From the NCBI GenBank assembly GCA_031841125.1, contig CM063110.1, positions 29,260,678 through 29,324,677 of the forward strand: a stretch of DNA of 64,000 nt, given 5' to 3'. Shown here one piece after another: positions 47,350 through 58,189 of the stretch (positions are counted from its first letter, which is position 1; each line of letters begins with the position of its first letter). Under the pieces are notes generated by a model, which worked only from the letters and a program-made list of their open reading frames with translations, did not search any database and was not told the origin of the DNA. The stretch comes from Acanthococcus lagerstroemiae (Eukaryota > Arthropoda > Insecta > Hemiptera > Eriococcidae). A program made the position numbers and the translations under genes.

Positions 47350-48740
47350 AATCAATTTGGCCAGTCTACTCCCTCCTCCCTTCAAGTAGGAATTTTAAAT
47401 TAAAATTGATGTCATATTTTCTACACATGTTGAAATTTTGTACCGTTTGGCGTTGGCATACTCAAATTTTGTACTCATCCATCTCTCGAGATATCACCGA
47501 ATTATTTAGTACTCACCCTTCCAAGATATCGAATTTATTTAATAATGGACAAATGCAACCTCTCTACCCAGTCAGACCATCGCACCTCACTACCAGTAGT
47601 GTTTTCAAATCAAAACTAATTTTATATTTTTAAAACATTTGGTACCATTCTGCGCTCACATACCCAAATTTTGTACTCACCCTCCTTCCGAGATATCAGC
47701 AAATTTAGTTGATGGAGAGACGTGAACCCCCTACTCAAGCTAGACTTTGAATCCACATTGATACCGTAATTTCGTACGTATCTCTCTATACATTGAGGAC
47801 TTGATCTCCCCAACTCCTATCCAAAAAAGTTCATTCAATAAGATGCAATGACATCATCCACTATCATTAAATCTGATATCCTTTTATGTCGGTCTTATTG
47901 TGCATTTATTATTCTTATTATATCTTATTACGTTTTTGCTGATAAGACTTGATGACATAAGCAACGATACTATGCCAGACTTCGTCTTCATTACATCTAG
48001 TATGTCTCTACTATGTTCCGTCAAGTCTTCAAAATGCCTATATTTTGTTTTTATTATAAACTATAACTTTATTGTGTCTCAGTAAGTTTTTATTATTCAT
48101 TTTGAACACGCATTTTCAAATTTTGCACTCAACCCTCTCTCAAGATGGGCTTCCCGAAGTTACAATTTTAGGCTGAAATTGGCATCTTAATTTTGTACCA
48201 ATTTATTCTAATTTGTATTCGGCAACCCATTCCTGAGATATTATCAAATGCTATTAAAGGAAAGAGGGAATAGGAGAAATCCCCCTCCCCCTTCAGGAGA
48301 AATTTTGGACTGAAATTTGTGTCACAGTTTTGTACCTTTCAAACAGAGAGAGAAGAGTGTTTACCCAGCCGCCATAAAATTTGCCTATATCTCGGAAAGG
48401 GATTGAGTACAAAATTCGGGAATGCAAGTACGAAATGGCACAAAATAAGTAAATTATTATGACATTAATTTCAATTTAAATTTTACCTGGAGACGAGAAT
48501 TTTCCTTCAGTTGAATTTGTTAATATTTTGGAAGGGAAACGAGCGAATACAAAATGATACAGGAATAATACAAAATAGTGGTACTAATGTTGACACGACA
48601 TTCCAACTTGGGAGTGGAGGAAAGTAGCATTTTTTCAACCCTTCCCTGTTCTTTAACTGGATTAGCCAATATCTCTGGAGGGTGTGAGTACAAAATTATT
48701 GAATGCTATAAAGAAATGGAACAGAAGAAGTATAAAAGCC
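47350..48740. repeat. Inverted array of degenerate repeats (AAATTTTGTACTCA units)
   Basis: In the left half the phrase CAAATTTTGTACTCA followed by a GAGATATC block recurs at about 47,463, 47,664 and 48,116. In the right half the same unit appears in reverse complement (GATATC/TATCTC then GAGTACAAAATT) at about 48,390 and 48,665. The two halves form a loose inverted array about 1.4 kb long. No coding sequence was found. Confidence 0.45.
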
Positions 48741-50483
48741 GACATCAATATTGATTTCAACATGTCAGGGGATGGACTAACGAAAAGTAGCTATAGGAAT
48801 AATGAGCAGACTATTGCTCTGCTAGATGGAAAGTAAAAGGTGGTGTCTATAGAACTCAAACATTAAAAATGAGAGATTATTGAAAGGCTTGTGGTTTAGT
48901 TTAGCAGGGTTAATTTTTAACAACATAAACTAAATGGTGCGGATAGGAAATTTGGGATGATAATCAATTATTGTTCATGGTTTTTAACTAGACATATTTG
49001 ATAAAAATAACTTCTGAATTTTTACGTGTATTTCTTTCGCAACTGAGGCCTTTTGGAGAACTGGAAATTTTTTCTGAGAAAGGGAGACTTGTGAACTTAG
49101 GAGACACGTAAATAGATCTTGCAAACTCCTGAAAATTCAAGTTCGTCTGAATACACAGGCGCCTCCCCTCTTCCTACTGGATTTTAACAGATTCAACAAA
49201 AAAAAAATCAGTTCCTGAGGGGTATTAAAATTTTGTGTTCATAGATTTCAATATTTAATATACAATAACTGGATGAGCAATATGAGTCACCTGAGTGCGA
49301 AAGGGGCGCTTCAAAAAAAGAGGCGAAGATTAAAAATGAACTTTAAAATTGGAATCTATTTTCTGGTTCTCTAAGATGCTAGATTCGATTCTGAGAATAT
49401 CTGCTTTGTTTTGATGCTCTACTGCCACTGGAAACGGTCGCCACCAAATAATAACAATTATTCGGAGATGTTATTCAATTTACAAGATTTCATGGTCTGA
49501 GCGTAGTTTCCTGATCCGGCCCCAGAGATAGCAGTGAAATGGGTCGTAGCCATAACACAGTCAATTATTCGACAAGCAATCTGGTTCACTATCTCAAGAA
49601 ACTGACTATTATTTGACTGCAGCTCCATTTCAAGGTATCTCAAGAAGCCGGATTCAAAATATATTCTTTCCAATTTGAATTGTGCGATCTTAAAAAACTG
49701 AAAAACGAAATCAATCTCAAATTTCATCTCTTCCCATTCTTCTCTGTTTAAGACCGACCCCTCCTCAATCCATAAATTGGATGTACTACCGTAACTTTAG
49801 CCACCGTCAAATTACTTACTGAATCTGTGAGAGGAATTGTAACTTAAGTTCAGACTAGATTTTTTCTTATCACAACTGTTAAAATTCAATGAATTTTTCC
49901 AGAAAAGGCGGGGTAGGGAGTCGATACGTCACAGATTATTCGACGTTCAAGGGTTCAGGATTTTATATTTTTCTATTAAACTGACCAATCGGACGTTCAG
50001 AAATAAGTGGCCTCCCATTGCATCAGCTTCAATTAAAGTCTTACTCCAATCCTGCGAAAATCAAAATGTTTACCAACATAAAGGAGGTCATAACTTCTGC
50101 CCACAAATAAAGTACGAGTACAATCATGTTATGTGTGGCCATGAGTATATATTTTCAATACACGCATTATGAAATTATTCAGAAATAGTTTATCGTGATG
50201 TAAGTGTCTCCCTGTCCAATAGCATAATATATCGAAGGAAAGTTTTTACGGAGAAAAATGCAAAATTCGCCAGAGAGTTGGAAAAACAAACTAAATGTCT
50301 TACACAGTCTCAAATTTTCCAACTGAGGATCACTGATTGTTCAACCAAAGCGAACTGCCAAAGTTTTGTAAAGGAAGCAGTCACCGTTGGTGCACTCCTG
50401 CCCATGTTCCCAAGATCGAGGCTTTCTTGAAATTCGGTCTTTGAGTCAAAATCAAATTAAATCAAAAATGGCCTTTATTTTTA
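48741..50483. other. No gene seen
   Basis: AT-rich, with short open frames only. Nothing was recognised. Confidence 0.35.
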
Positions 50484-51260
50484 TTAATATTATTATTATT
50501 ATTATTTTCTCAGTCTAAGATCCAAAATATAAAAATATATAGCCTACCAGATAGGTCAAGTTGCCTTCTGTTGGGCAAAGGCCTCCCTTAGGCGATCCCG
50601 TTCCCCCTGTTTTGCGCGATTCTTTGGTATGGCCCGTGGCCAAATAGTTTATCAATTTCGTCCCTCCACCTTGTCTTGTGTTTTCTCCTTTTCTTCTCCC
50701 ATTTATACACCAAACGGTGCCTATTTTTGCCCATCTCCTCTTTTCCATCCTGGCTACGTGACCAGCCCAGGATTTCAGCTCCCTTATGGCGTGAATGAAG
50801 TTGATATTGTATGCACTTCAATCTTGATTTTATTTTCGATAACTTGATTTTGTCTTTCCTCCTTACACCCAGAAGTGCTCTTTCTATATATTATTTTGAT
50901 GTATTGTAATTTTTTTTATTTCCGTTTTTGTGAGCGATCAGGTCTGGCACCCATATGACAGAGTGGGGAAGACGCAGCCGTTCAAAATTTGCCCTTTATG
51001 TTGTAATGAAAAATTTCCCTTGAGTATATTCTTTAGAGACCAAAATTTTTTCCAAGAGCAGGCTATTCTTGCGTCTGATTCCGAGTTATTGTTTTTGTTA
51101 AAGGTAATCATTTGCCCGAAACATTTGATTTCGTTCACTATCTCGATTTTTTTCTGATTAATAACCAGCAATTCTCCATTTAAAAAAATGGTCTTTGAGT
51201 ATGGAGGAGCTTCAGTATCGTGTATCAGTTTGACACGCAAATTATGGATCGTTTACCAGC
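50484..51260 (-). pseudogene. RTE/CFDP2-like LINE, 3' part with (AAT)n tail
   Basis: On the minus strand the polymerase reads EIVNEIKCFGQMITFNKNNN near 51,140, KKFWSLKNILKGN near 51,040, SYGCQT near 50,945 (continuing past a frameshift), LKSWAGHVARMEKRRWAKIG near 50,740, then a short C-terminal block ending YIFLYFGS and a stop at about 50,515. The element finishes with an (AAT)n run (plus strand ATTATTATTATT at 50,490-50,508). The reverse transcriptase core is missing, and stops and frameshifts break the rest. Confidence 0.75.
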
Positions 51261-52117
51261 GGCATAGATAAGTATCACAATGATACGTAGCCTATAGAGT
51301 AAGTTACAAAGTTCCCTTCCTAATTTTTGAGAAATTGGTTTAATGCACCGCCAAATATGGTAAGGTCTATTTCTTTCCACGCAAATAATTTTCTCCCCTT
51401 TTATAAGGGGCTGCCAGGTACCACCAAATTAGAAATGTCAAAGGGAGAAATATCGAACGAAGTTTCTAAATAGAGGTTCACTGGGTCACTGATTTGAATA
51501 TCCAATCAGATTAATTCGGCACAGATCTAAATTTCATTTCACAAACAAGTCAAATTAATTTGATTGGAAAAATCAAATAAAGTACCAAAATAGAGTGGTT
51601 TCGGATGTACTACAATTAGTACACATCACACGGTTGTCTTATTGTATCAGGTAAACGAACGACCCGAATATTATCCGACAGGCAACCTTCGGCAGAAGTC
51701 CATAATATCTCGAACCTCGAACCAAAATAAGAATTTTGATAGAATACAAACTGCATTCCGTCTGAAAATTGATCCTGGTACAGAAAAGGTAACCGACCCC
51801 TGCTGAAAGTGATCGCGATAAGAAGGTTAAAAAAAGAAGTTCATGGATCACCATACAAGTTTTGCAAATGGCCTCGAAGTTGGATGCTAACAAGTCTGAT
51901 TGTGGTCATAGCATACGGGCGGATTAAAAGGATTGCCGTGCGTGTACTCGATCCGTAAAAAAATTCTTTTCGGAAGACCCGTTCTTTACGTTTATCGCAC
52001 CTGAAAATTCATGAGGTTTTTGCTGTAATTCAAATAGGTTTTTTTGACGAGTTCTCTGATTCATAATATTATTTATACTTTCACAAAGTAAATGGAATAT
52101 TTTTTCACTTCAAGCTA
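51261..52117. other. No gene seen
   Basis: AT-rich, with short open frames only. Nothing was recognised. Confidence 0.35.
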
Positions 52118-52128
52118 TATTGTAACGG

Positions 52129-52239
52129 TATACTCGGTGGAGCGTATGACGATGCATGCATGCCAAAGTGGCTCCCCAAACACCGCACCTCTGGCCCCGG
52201 AAACTACCCTTTCGAGTATTGCATCAGTGACCAGAGGGC
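52129..52239 (+). mobile_element. SINE-like element, short form, with 11-bp target duplication
   Basis: The 111-base insert is flanked by TATTGTAACGG at 52,118-52,128 and again at 52,240-52,250. It matches the start of the 8,120 element (GACGATGCATGCATGCCAAA, CCCGGAAACTACCCTTTCGA) and ends in CAGTGACCAGAGGGC. There is no A-rich tail. With the 41-kb copy it defines a short form of 111-114 bases. Confidence 0.75.
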
Positions 52240-52250
52240 TATTGTAACGG

Positions 52251-53439
52251 GACGGGTATGAACATAAGGAAACGAGTTAAGGTGTAGCCGACATTTCTTC
52301 AGTTCTCAGACATCGATGAGGAAGACTATAAATGTAACAAATTCTACATTTTCCGCCATGATCGTTCTGGGATTTTTTGAACCCTCATCCCCGAATGATG
52401 TTTGGGATGGAATTACGAAAACTTTGTAAAAGACTTTCTTACGTAAAATTCAACGAGCACAATTCGGACAATTCAATTATGTAAATAGAAAGTTGGCTTA
52501 GGGGGAGATCGAAGAGATTTTAGCTGGAAAAAGTAATGGCGGGCTAAAATATTTCGCGGTTTTTTAATAATATGACAAGTAAAAATTTCAGTATTTTCAG
52601 AACGGCCGCGTTCGCACAAATTTGAATGAATATGTATACTGAAGACTGCGTGAATTTTGGGAAATAAAAGTATGGAACGTGCGGCAAAATCAAAACCTAA
52701 ATAATTTCAAATCATGATTCTAAAATCAAAACATCATTTTAAGAAATGCAAAAATTATTCTTAAAATCGAGCAAGTTGGAAAAACTGAAATTTCAAAACT
52801 AAAGATACTAATATTAAAGTACGGATAACATAATATTGAACTAATTTTGAAACCCTCGATTTTCACGATTTTGAGATTGCAGTTAAATTATTTTAAATTT
52901 TATGATTTTTTATTTTGCCCATCTGTGACCTTAAATCTTCTCAGCTAATATTTTCAACGTGTTTTTCTGTCTCGGGGAGGGGGAGAACCCTGACATCCCC
53001 CATTTAGGATACTGGGGTAATTCCATTTCCTTGTATTCTCGAAACTGACGAGAAAAACCTATTTATCCATGGCATGTATAGCCTCCTTGGGAAGAATTCT
53101 CCACTAGGATCATTGAAAACTTTTGATATGTTGATTAGGGGGCCAACCTACAGAAGTGATGGCCAGCGAACAAACGTTCATTAATAAATGCTAAGCATTT
53201 CTAAGAAATTTTGATCAAATGGCCCGCGAAGAAATAGTCAATATGAAAAATGCTCGGGGTTTCGGATTATTTATGCTCGAGAAATTTGGAGAAGGCCGAA
53301 AATTATTTTACTCGTATAGAACTTTTCAATCTTTTGAAGACAGTCAGAGGATTTGAAGGGATTAAGCTCCCTCCTTCATATCTGCGTTTATGTCAATTGC
53401 TATGGAGATGAAAACATTAAAATTATTTATTTTATTGAT
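52251..53439. other. No gene seen
   Basis: AT-rich, with short open frames only. Nothing was recognised. Confidence 0.35.
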
Positions 53440-53940
53440 TTTACAGCACATTGGTTAATAAAATCTCTTATATTTAACACTTGTCTGACTCTATTCCCCC
53501 AATATTGGTCCATTTTTGGGCAAATGCCTCAACAAATTCCTTTCATCTTTTCCTCTCTTGTGCTTCTCTTCCCCAAGATGGGCCCCACTCCTAAACTATT
53601 TCGTCTCTCCATCTTGTTTGTGGTCTTCCCCTGTTGCGCTTCCCCTCCCTTGGCATCCAGTTCAAAACTTTCCTCTCCCATCTGTCCTCTTGCCTAATTA
53701 CATGTCCGACATATTTTGCTTTCAACTTTTTGATCGTGTATCGTATGTCTTTTAGTCCTGATTTTTCCCTGATCACTGTGTTTTTAATTTTGTCCAGCTT
53801 TTTGATTCCTAAGATACTTCTTTCAGTTGCTCTTTGAATGGATTGAATTTTTTCCACACTAGCTTTTGTTGCGCCCATGTTTGACATCCGTATGTTAGTG
53901 ATGGTAAAGGTACAACTCTCCCAGATTTTGAATTTCAGTT
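53440..53940 (-). pseudogene. RTE/CFDP2-like LINE, 3' part
   Basis: On the minus strand the sequence reads MSNMGATKASVEKIQSIQRA near 53,880 (from a diverged YGCQTW region), ERSILGIKKLDKIKN, KAKYVGHVIRQEDRWERKVL near 53,715 and RNRGRPQTRWRDEIV near 53,615. Past a stop there is a CLAEAFAQKW-like end near 53,510. This is the same polymerase region as in the 17.3, 50.5 and 62.4 kb copies but of a different subfamily. A 98-codon stretch remains open. An A-rich end follows on the minus strand near 53,440. Confidence 0.75.
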
Positions 53941-53977
53941 TCTTTGCTATTTTCCCTTCGTAAAATTCTTATAAATA

Positions 53978-54505
53978 CTACTTGATCAGAAAGGCAATGT
54001 TTACGTTGGTGTTTTACGGACGACAAGAAGCGCCTATCATTCATGCATAGAGTGCTAACGAAACCTGCATGTAAAGTAAACGTCCCTCAATGTAGAGCGT
54101 TTTTACATGAAAAAATTGCTGGCCAGGAATTTCGTATCGGGGTATTGAACCCGCGTTCATTGAAACATTTGACTGAAATGTAGCGGTCGTTTCCAACCAC
54201 TCGGCCAAGGAGCGAATTACGAAATAGCGACTTAAGAACGCATTTAAATATTCACAACGTAGTACAGCTGTTACCGTTTGTTGTTAACCGTCGTTTCGTT
54301 TTTGCTGGCCACTATCTGTGTATGCTGTTTGTGCACGTGAACAAACTGAAGACAAGACTGTGATACTGTACTTTGCAGTAATTAACTGAGCAAATGAAAT
54401 TCTTGAATTAATTACACACAAAAATCACCTGTCTATAATTTAAATAAATAAATAAATAAATACAGACCATGTCAGCAAAAAACATTGCCGCTTCTGATCA
54501 AGTAG
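53978..54505. mobile_element. TA-flanked inverted-repeat element
   Basis: CTACTTGATCAGAAAGGCAA at 53,978 is matched inverted by TTGCCGCTTCTGATCAAGTA ending near 54,504, about 26 bases with two differences, and both ends abut TA (53,976-53,977 and 54,506-54,507). TA duplication suggests a Tc1/mariner-mobilised element. It contains a tRNA-like stretch on the minus strand at 54,121-54,214. It has no transposase. Confidence 0.55.
54121..54214 (-). other. tRNA-like region (class II, Ser/Leu-like), probably a pseudogene or SINE head
   Basis: On the minus strand TTGGCCGAGTGGTTGGAAAC carries a good A box (GGCCGAGTGGTT is usual for tRNA-Ser and tRNA-Leu), and GCGGGTTCAATACCCCG is a good B box / T-arm with a perfect stem. 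The anticodon arm (around CATTTCAGTCAAATG) has a short stem and lacks the conserved U before the anticodon, and the acceptor ends do not pair. It is therefore not a working tRNA gene but could be a pol III promoter. Confidence 0.5.
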
Positions 54506-54515
54506 TATAAAAAAT

Positions 54516-54616
54516 AATATCTTCCACAACAAGAGCCAAAAGTGAGTTTACATGACTCGGGAATTGCTCACTCGCCATGTAAACACTCACTTTCAACTCT
54601 TGGTGTGTAATATACT
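54516..54616. repeat. Imperfect hairpin beside the TA-flanked element
   Basis: AGTGAGTTTACATG near 54,541 faces CATGTAAACACTCACT near 54,577, and the pairing continues outward with mismatches (ACAAGAGCC with CTCTTGGTGTG-like sequence) for nearly 40 bases per arm. The loop is about 22 bases. Confidence 0.45.
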
Positions 54617-55259
54617 AATTTAGTCCAATAGTTTTACTTAATAGGAATCAGTGAAGTGACGAGAAGGGGAGAAGAAAATGATTTTTGGACAAGGGAGAGG
54701 GGTACAGAATGATTAATACAGCAATGATAAGAGATAAAACAGGCGTACGTATTATTGTATCTCGGCATCTCGGGATTGAAGTGATAGTGTGCGCTTGCAG
54801 TGGTGGTGTGGGGTGAAGTGTTGGTGAGTGCAGAGCATGCAGTGGAGTAAAATGCAAAGGGCGCGAGCACGTACGAACGCTCCCCTTCTAGAATTATTGT
54901 AAAACTTTCATAATAATGTGTGCCACTATTTTATATCGTTTGGTACCATTATTATCTGTACTCTGCGGATCATCTTTAATATGAAGAATTTCACCAGGTA
55001 TTGACTAATTGATTTCGCCTTTGACTCAAGAGGCACTGATTTGTCTGAATTCTTGTTTGCAGTCAGGTACTTCCCCCACCGTTTCTCCTTCCCTTTAATG
55101 ATAAGGCCTTATGATTTCATCATAAATTTTATATTTTTCAAAGTCAATAATAAGGAATAGTGGTGAAGAAGGAACCAACGATAAAATAACAATAGATAAG
55201 AAATATTATAAAATAAATAATCAGAAGTAAGGACTAAAACCTGCGGACAACGATGGATT
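54617..55259. other. No gene seen
   Basis: Overlapping short open frames near 54,634-54,870 have no domain. Nothing was recognised. Confidence 0.35.
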
Positions 55260-56060
55260 TATGCCTAGGCAACATCGACACGTACCTAACGACGGGGTTT
55301 GCAGCACAAACCAGCTCAAACGATTGACACAATTTTCAATTCCTTAGGTGAACGTGCCCCCCCCCCGTTTCTCAACCGCCTCAAAAAAAAAACTCGACAT
55401 TCTGGGAAGGGGAGCAGCGGGTCTTCAGCATAAACGTAGCACAAACGATGATACTATTTTCAATCCCCTAGGAGAAAGTGGGGAGGGGGCTCCCGTTCAT
55501 ACAGCCCCCTCCCAAAGTTTTCTCAAATATCTCGGGAAGGGGAGTAGCACAAACAATTACCTTTGCTAGGAAAACTGCAGGGGCAGGATTCATGACAGAA
55601 ATGTAAACAGAACAACAGCATTTATTTGCCTCCAAAATTTGAAAAAGGAAGACATATTTGTCGTGTCCTGTAAGTTGAAACTGCGTGTAGCCCACAAAGG
55701 AACAGTCCACCGAGTTGCATAGTTACCAAGTACAACTAAACAAAATATGAACAAAATTATGACACCAATTTTAATCCGAAATCTCGAGATGGGGGCTGGA
55801 GAAATGCAACTCTCAAATTTGAAACGCGTGTAACTGAAAATGTGAGGGTGAACAGAATGTGGGATTCCCTGAACAAAATTGAACAAAATCATGGCATCAA
55901 ATTTGATTCAATATTCGAAGATGGAGGGCTACATTTCTTCAGCCCTCCGAAATCTGAAACGCGTATACCTCGAAAAGCGGGGTGAACAAAATTTTTCATT
56001 TGCTGAATAAAATTGAACAAAATGTGAACAAAATTATGACAATTTTAATTCCCAATTCGG
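55260..56060. repeat. Two degenerate tandem arrays
   Basis: In the first part, blocks such as TTTTCAATTCCTTAGGTGAA (55,335) and TTTTCAATCCCCTAGGAGAA (55,457), each followed by a C-run and a GGGAAGGGGAG block, repeat about every 120 bases. In the second part, GAACAAAATTATGACACC (55,749), GAACAAAATCATGGCATC (55,881) and GAACAAAATTATGACAAT (56,026) head units of about 132-145 bases containing a GAAACGCGT block. These are non-coding satellites or old minisatellites. Confidence 0.55.
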
Positions 56061-56079
56061 AGGTGGGGGTCGCAGAAAT

Positions 56080-56470
56080 GGACTTGCGAAATCACCAAGA
56101 GATGGAGAACCCCAACCACTTAGATAACGGCAAAGGGGAATCAGTAAAAATAACGAGCGAGCTGAAAAGTAAGGAGCAGTCAACATCAGCCGTTTCTCAA
56201 GCAGTTATCGCGGAATGTTTTGAGAACGCCTCGCATAGTGCCCTTGCGTCTCTACCAAAGATACGTCATCTGAAACTCAACATTCAGAACGCACAAGTGA
56301 AGAGTAGTGCTCACCCCCTCTTCTGAAGTCACGAAAAGGTACCTGCCTCCCAGCTGAGGATATGAAGACCCTGCAAGGCGATGACTTCATTTGGTAAGAT
56401 TCCAACTGTCACGATGACAACCGAATGACAGTATTGTTTGGAGTCGAATTTTCTCTTCTAGTGCGATCAA
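56080..56470 (+). pseudogene. FLYWCH/MULE-like transposase fragment (tentative)
   Basis: The plus strand reads SELKSKEQSTSAVSQAVIAE near 56,155 and ALASLPKIRHLKLNIQNAQV near 56,248. After a frameshift it continues with LPAEDMKTLQGDDFIW, one stop, and DSNCHDDNRMTVLFGVEFSL near 56,395. The order of a helical block with LPKIR.L.R.I, followed by a (L)..L.G..F...DS....NR...F segment, is what precedes the DDE core in FLYWCH-associated MULE-type proteins. The FLYWCH finger and the catalytic core are both absent. I call it from memory of the pattern, so identity is uncertain. Confidence 0.4.
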
Positions 56471-57663
56471 TTTTCTTTTTAGACGAATTTCGTGCGATCA
56501 ATTTTCAGTAATACCAATTTTCTGTGATATCTATAGCGCGATAAATTTTCGTGGAGCCCTCTGGAAGGGGTCGGATAAAAATCTGCGGCGATATTCGAAA
56601 TCAGCAACTCAGAGCTTAAATGGCTATCCTGTCCAAAGAATTGACTTTAGAATCTCGTAAAGAATTTGGAACTTGAGGAAAACTACAGTAACCGGAATTA
56701 GCCCCTCCCTCGTAAAGCCTGAATGGTTTAGGGGGAGGGGGAAATAACTATTAAAATGAATTCTGGAACCCAGGTGAAAAAGCTGCAGCATATCTAACGA
56801 CAAATGCTATGAAAGTAAAAAGGTGGTTAGGATCTGGAAAATTATGGCACCAGGGGAGGCGGATGGGGCGTCAATTTAAGAGTATCCACAGATACAATAT
56901 AAGGTCATGCATATATTTGAAAACAATGGACTCTTTAGTAATGCGATAATAATTATTATGTGGTCTTTTGATTTTTTTTCAAATTTTGTGAATGAAATAC
57001 CCTTCCCCCAAAATCTCGGAAGTCCCTTTCATTCGCCCTTATCTACATTTGCGAAGGAGAGGGGAACGGAAGAAAAACCCGATGGCAGGATGTCCTAGAA
57101 GGTGAATTCATTGGTTTTCAAATTTTCGTTTCATTACGACTTTCTCAAAAAAAGTTTACATTGGGGAGAGAAGCTAGACTGAATATTCTTTCATTTTCGC
57201 GTCTTTTCGCGCCGATTTTCGGATTCTCGCGAACAGGATGAGATGAAAACACGAGACACGAAACAGCTGATATTGGAAGAAGTGTAGAGGGATTGGTTCG
57301 TGTTTCGTCATATTTTTCGTGAAATGGTTCATGAAAAGTCGAAATACGTTAAGTGTATAGCAACCATAAAAATGTGGACGCGAAACGAATACCATGAAAA
57401 CGATTTCATCATACCAACACACTCTGTACTACTGCGATAGGAGAGGTGGTTGTACTACCCACGTCCTTCTCCTGTGAAAGAAAAAGGATAAGAAAATAGC
57501 CTGAGCGAAGGGGAGGAAAAATTCTTTTATAAGGAATAGGGTAAAATCTGTTTGAAATACCACAGAATTTCGTAGTCGATTTTTTTTACACAATTCCCTG
57601 ACTTTTAAGTGAAAAACGCTGGAAATTCCAAAATTCCCTGACTTTTCCAGACGGACAAAATTC
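56471..57663. other. No gene; repeat fragments
   Basis: GTGCGATCAATTTTC-like phrases repeat near 56,460-56,560. ATTCCCTGACTTTTAAG near 57,592 and ATTCCCTGACTTTTCCAG near 57,632 belong to the repeat into which the next element inserted. Otherwise nothing was seen. Confidence 0.35.
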
Positions 57664-58038
57664 TAGTAGGGTCCCAATTGCCCGAAAAAACCGGCCCGCT
57701 CGATGTGGCTGTTAAAAGCGATTTTATGATTGATTATTGTTCTACATACTCAAACAAAGAAATTTAGCCTGTATGCCCATTTTCCCGTGTCCCCCTTTTC
57801 CGAGGTTCCACCCCCAAATCTTAGAACCCTGCTTATCTCTTTTTCGAAAAAGTTTTCAAATAAAAGTTGTTTATTCATGTCTCTTCTATAATTTTGGTTA
57901 CTATCAAAATTCAATTTGGAGCAACCGTTGACCTTCAAATTCGAAAAAACTTCAAAAAACATCAAAATCACGTTTTTTGCATTTGTCATGAAAAATTTCA
58001 AACATAGAGTAAAATTGATAATCACAAAAAATTCTTAG
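57664..58038 (+). repeat. Left terminal inverted repeat of the 2.3-kb element
   Basis: It begins TAGTAGGGTCCCAATTG and continues through CTCGATGTGGCTGTTAAAAG, a C-rich block (CCGAGGTTCCACCCCC) and GCAACCGTTGACCTTCAAAT. It is matched inverted by 59,607-59,980. An open frame across it on either strand is not conserved between the arms and is not a gene. Confidence 0.8.
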
Positions 58039-58189
58039 AATTTAATTTCCTTTCAAACAAGCTATATCATGACCACTTTGCCTCCTCGTCCTTTCTCAAC
58101 CCGTAGGATCAACCCTTGCGCATGCGCGTGCTTGAAGCCTTCAATCGGGTTGTCAACGTTATGAAACAAGTTCTAACCTGCATCTACTT

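Noticed and set aside
54121..54214. A functional tRNA-Ser or tRNA-Leu gene
   Set aside because: Anticodon arm and acceptor stem do not form properly; kept only as a tRNA-like region.
55335..56060. CRISPR-like array
   Set aside because: Repeats are long, degenerate and not separated by unique spacers of constant size; the context is eukaryotic.
57737..58025. Open frames inside the left inverted repeat
   Set aside because: They are not preserved in the right arm and overlap on both strands.
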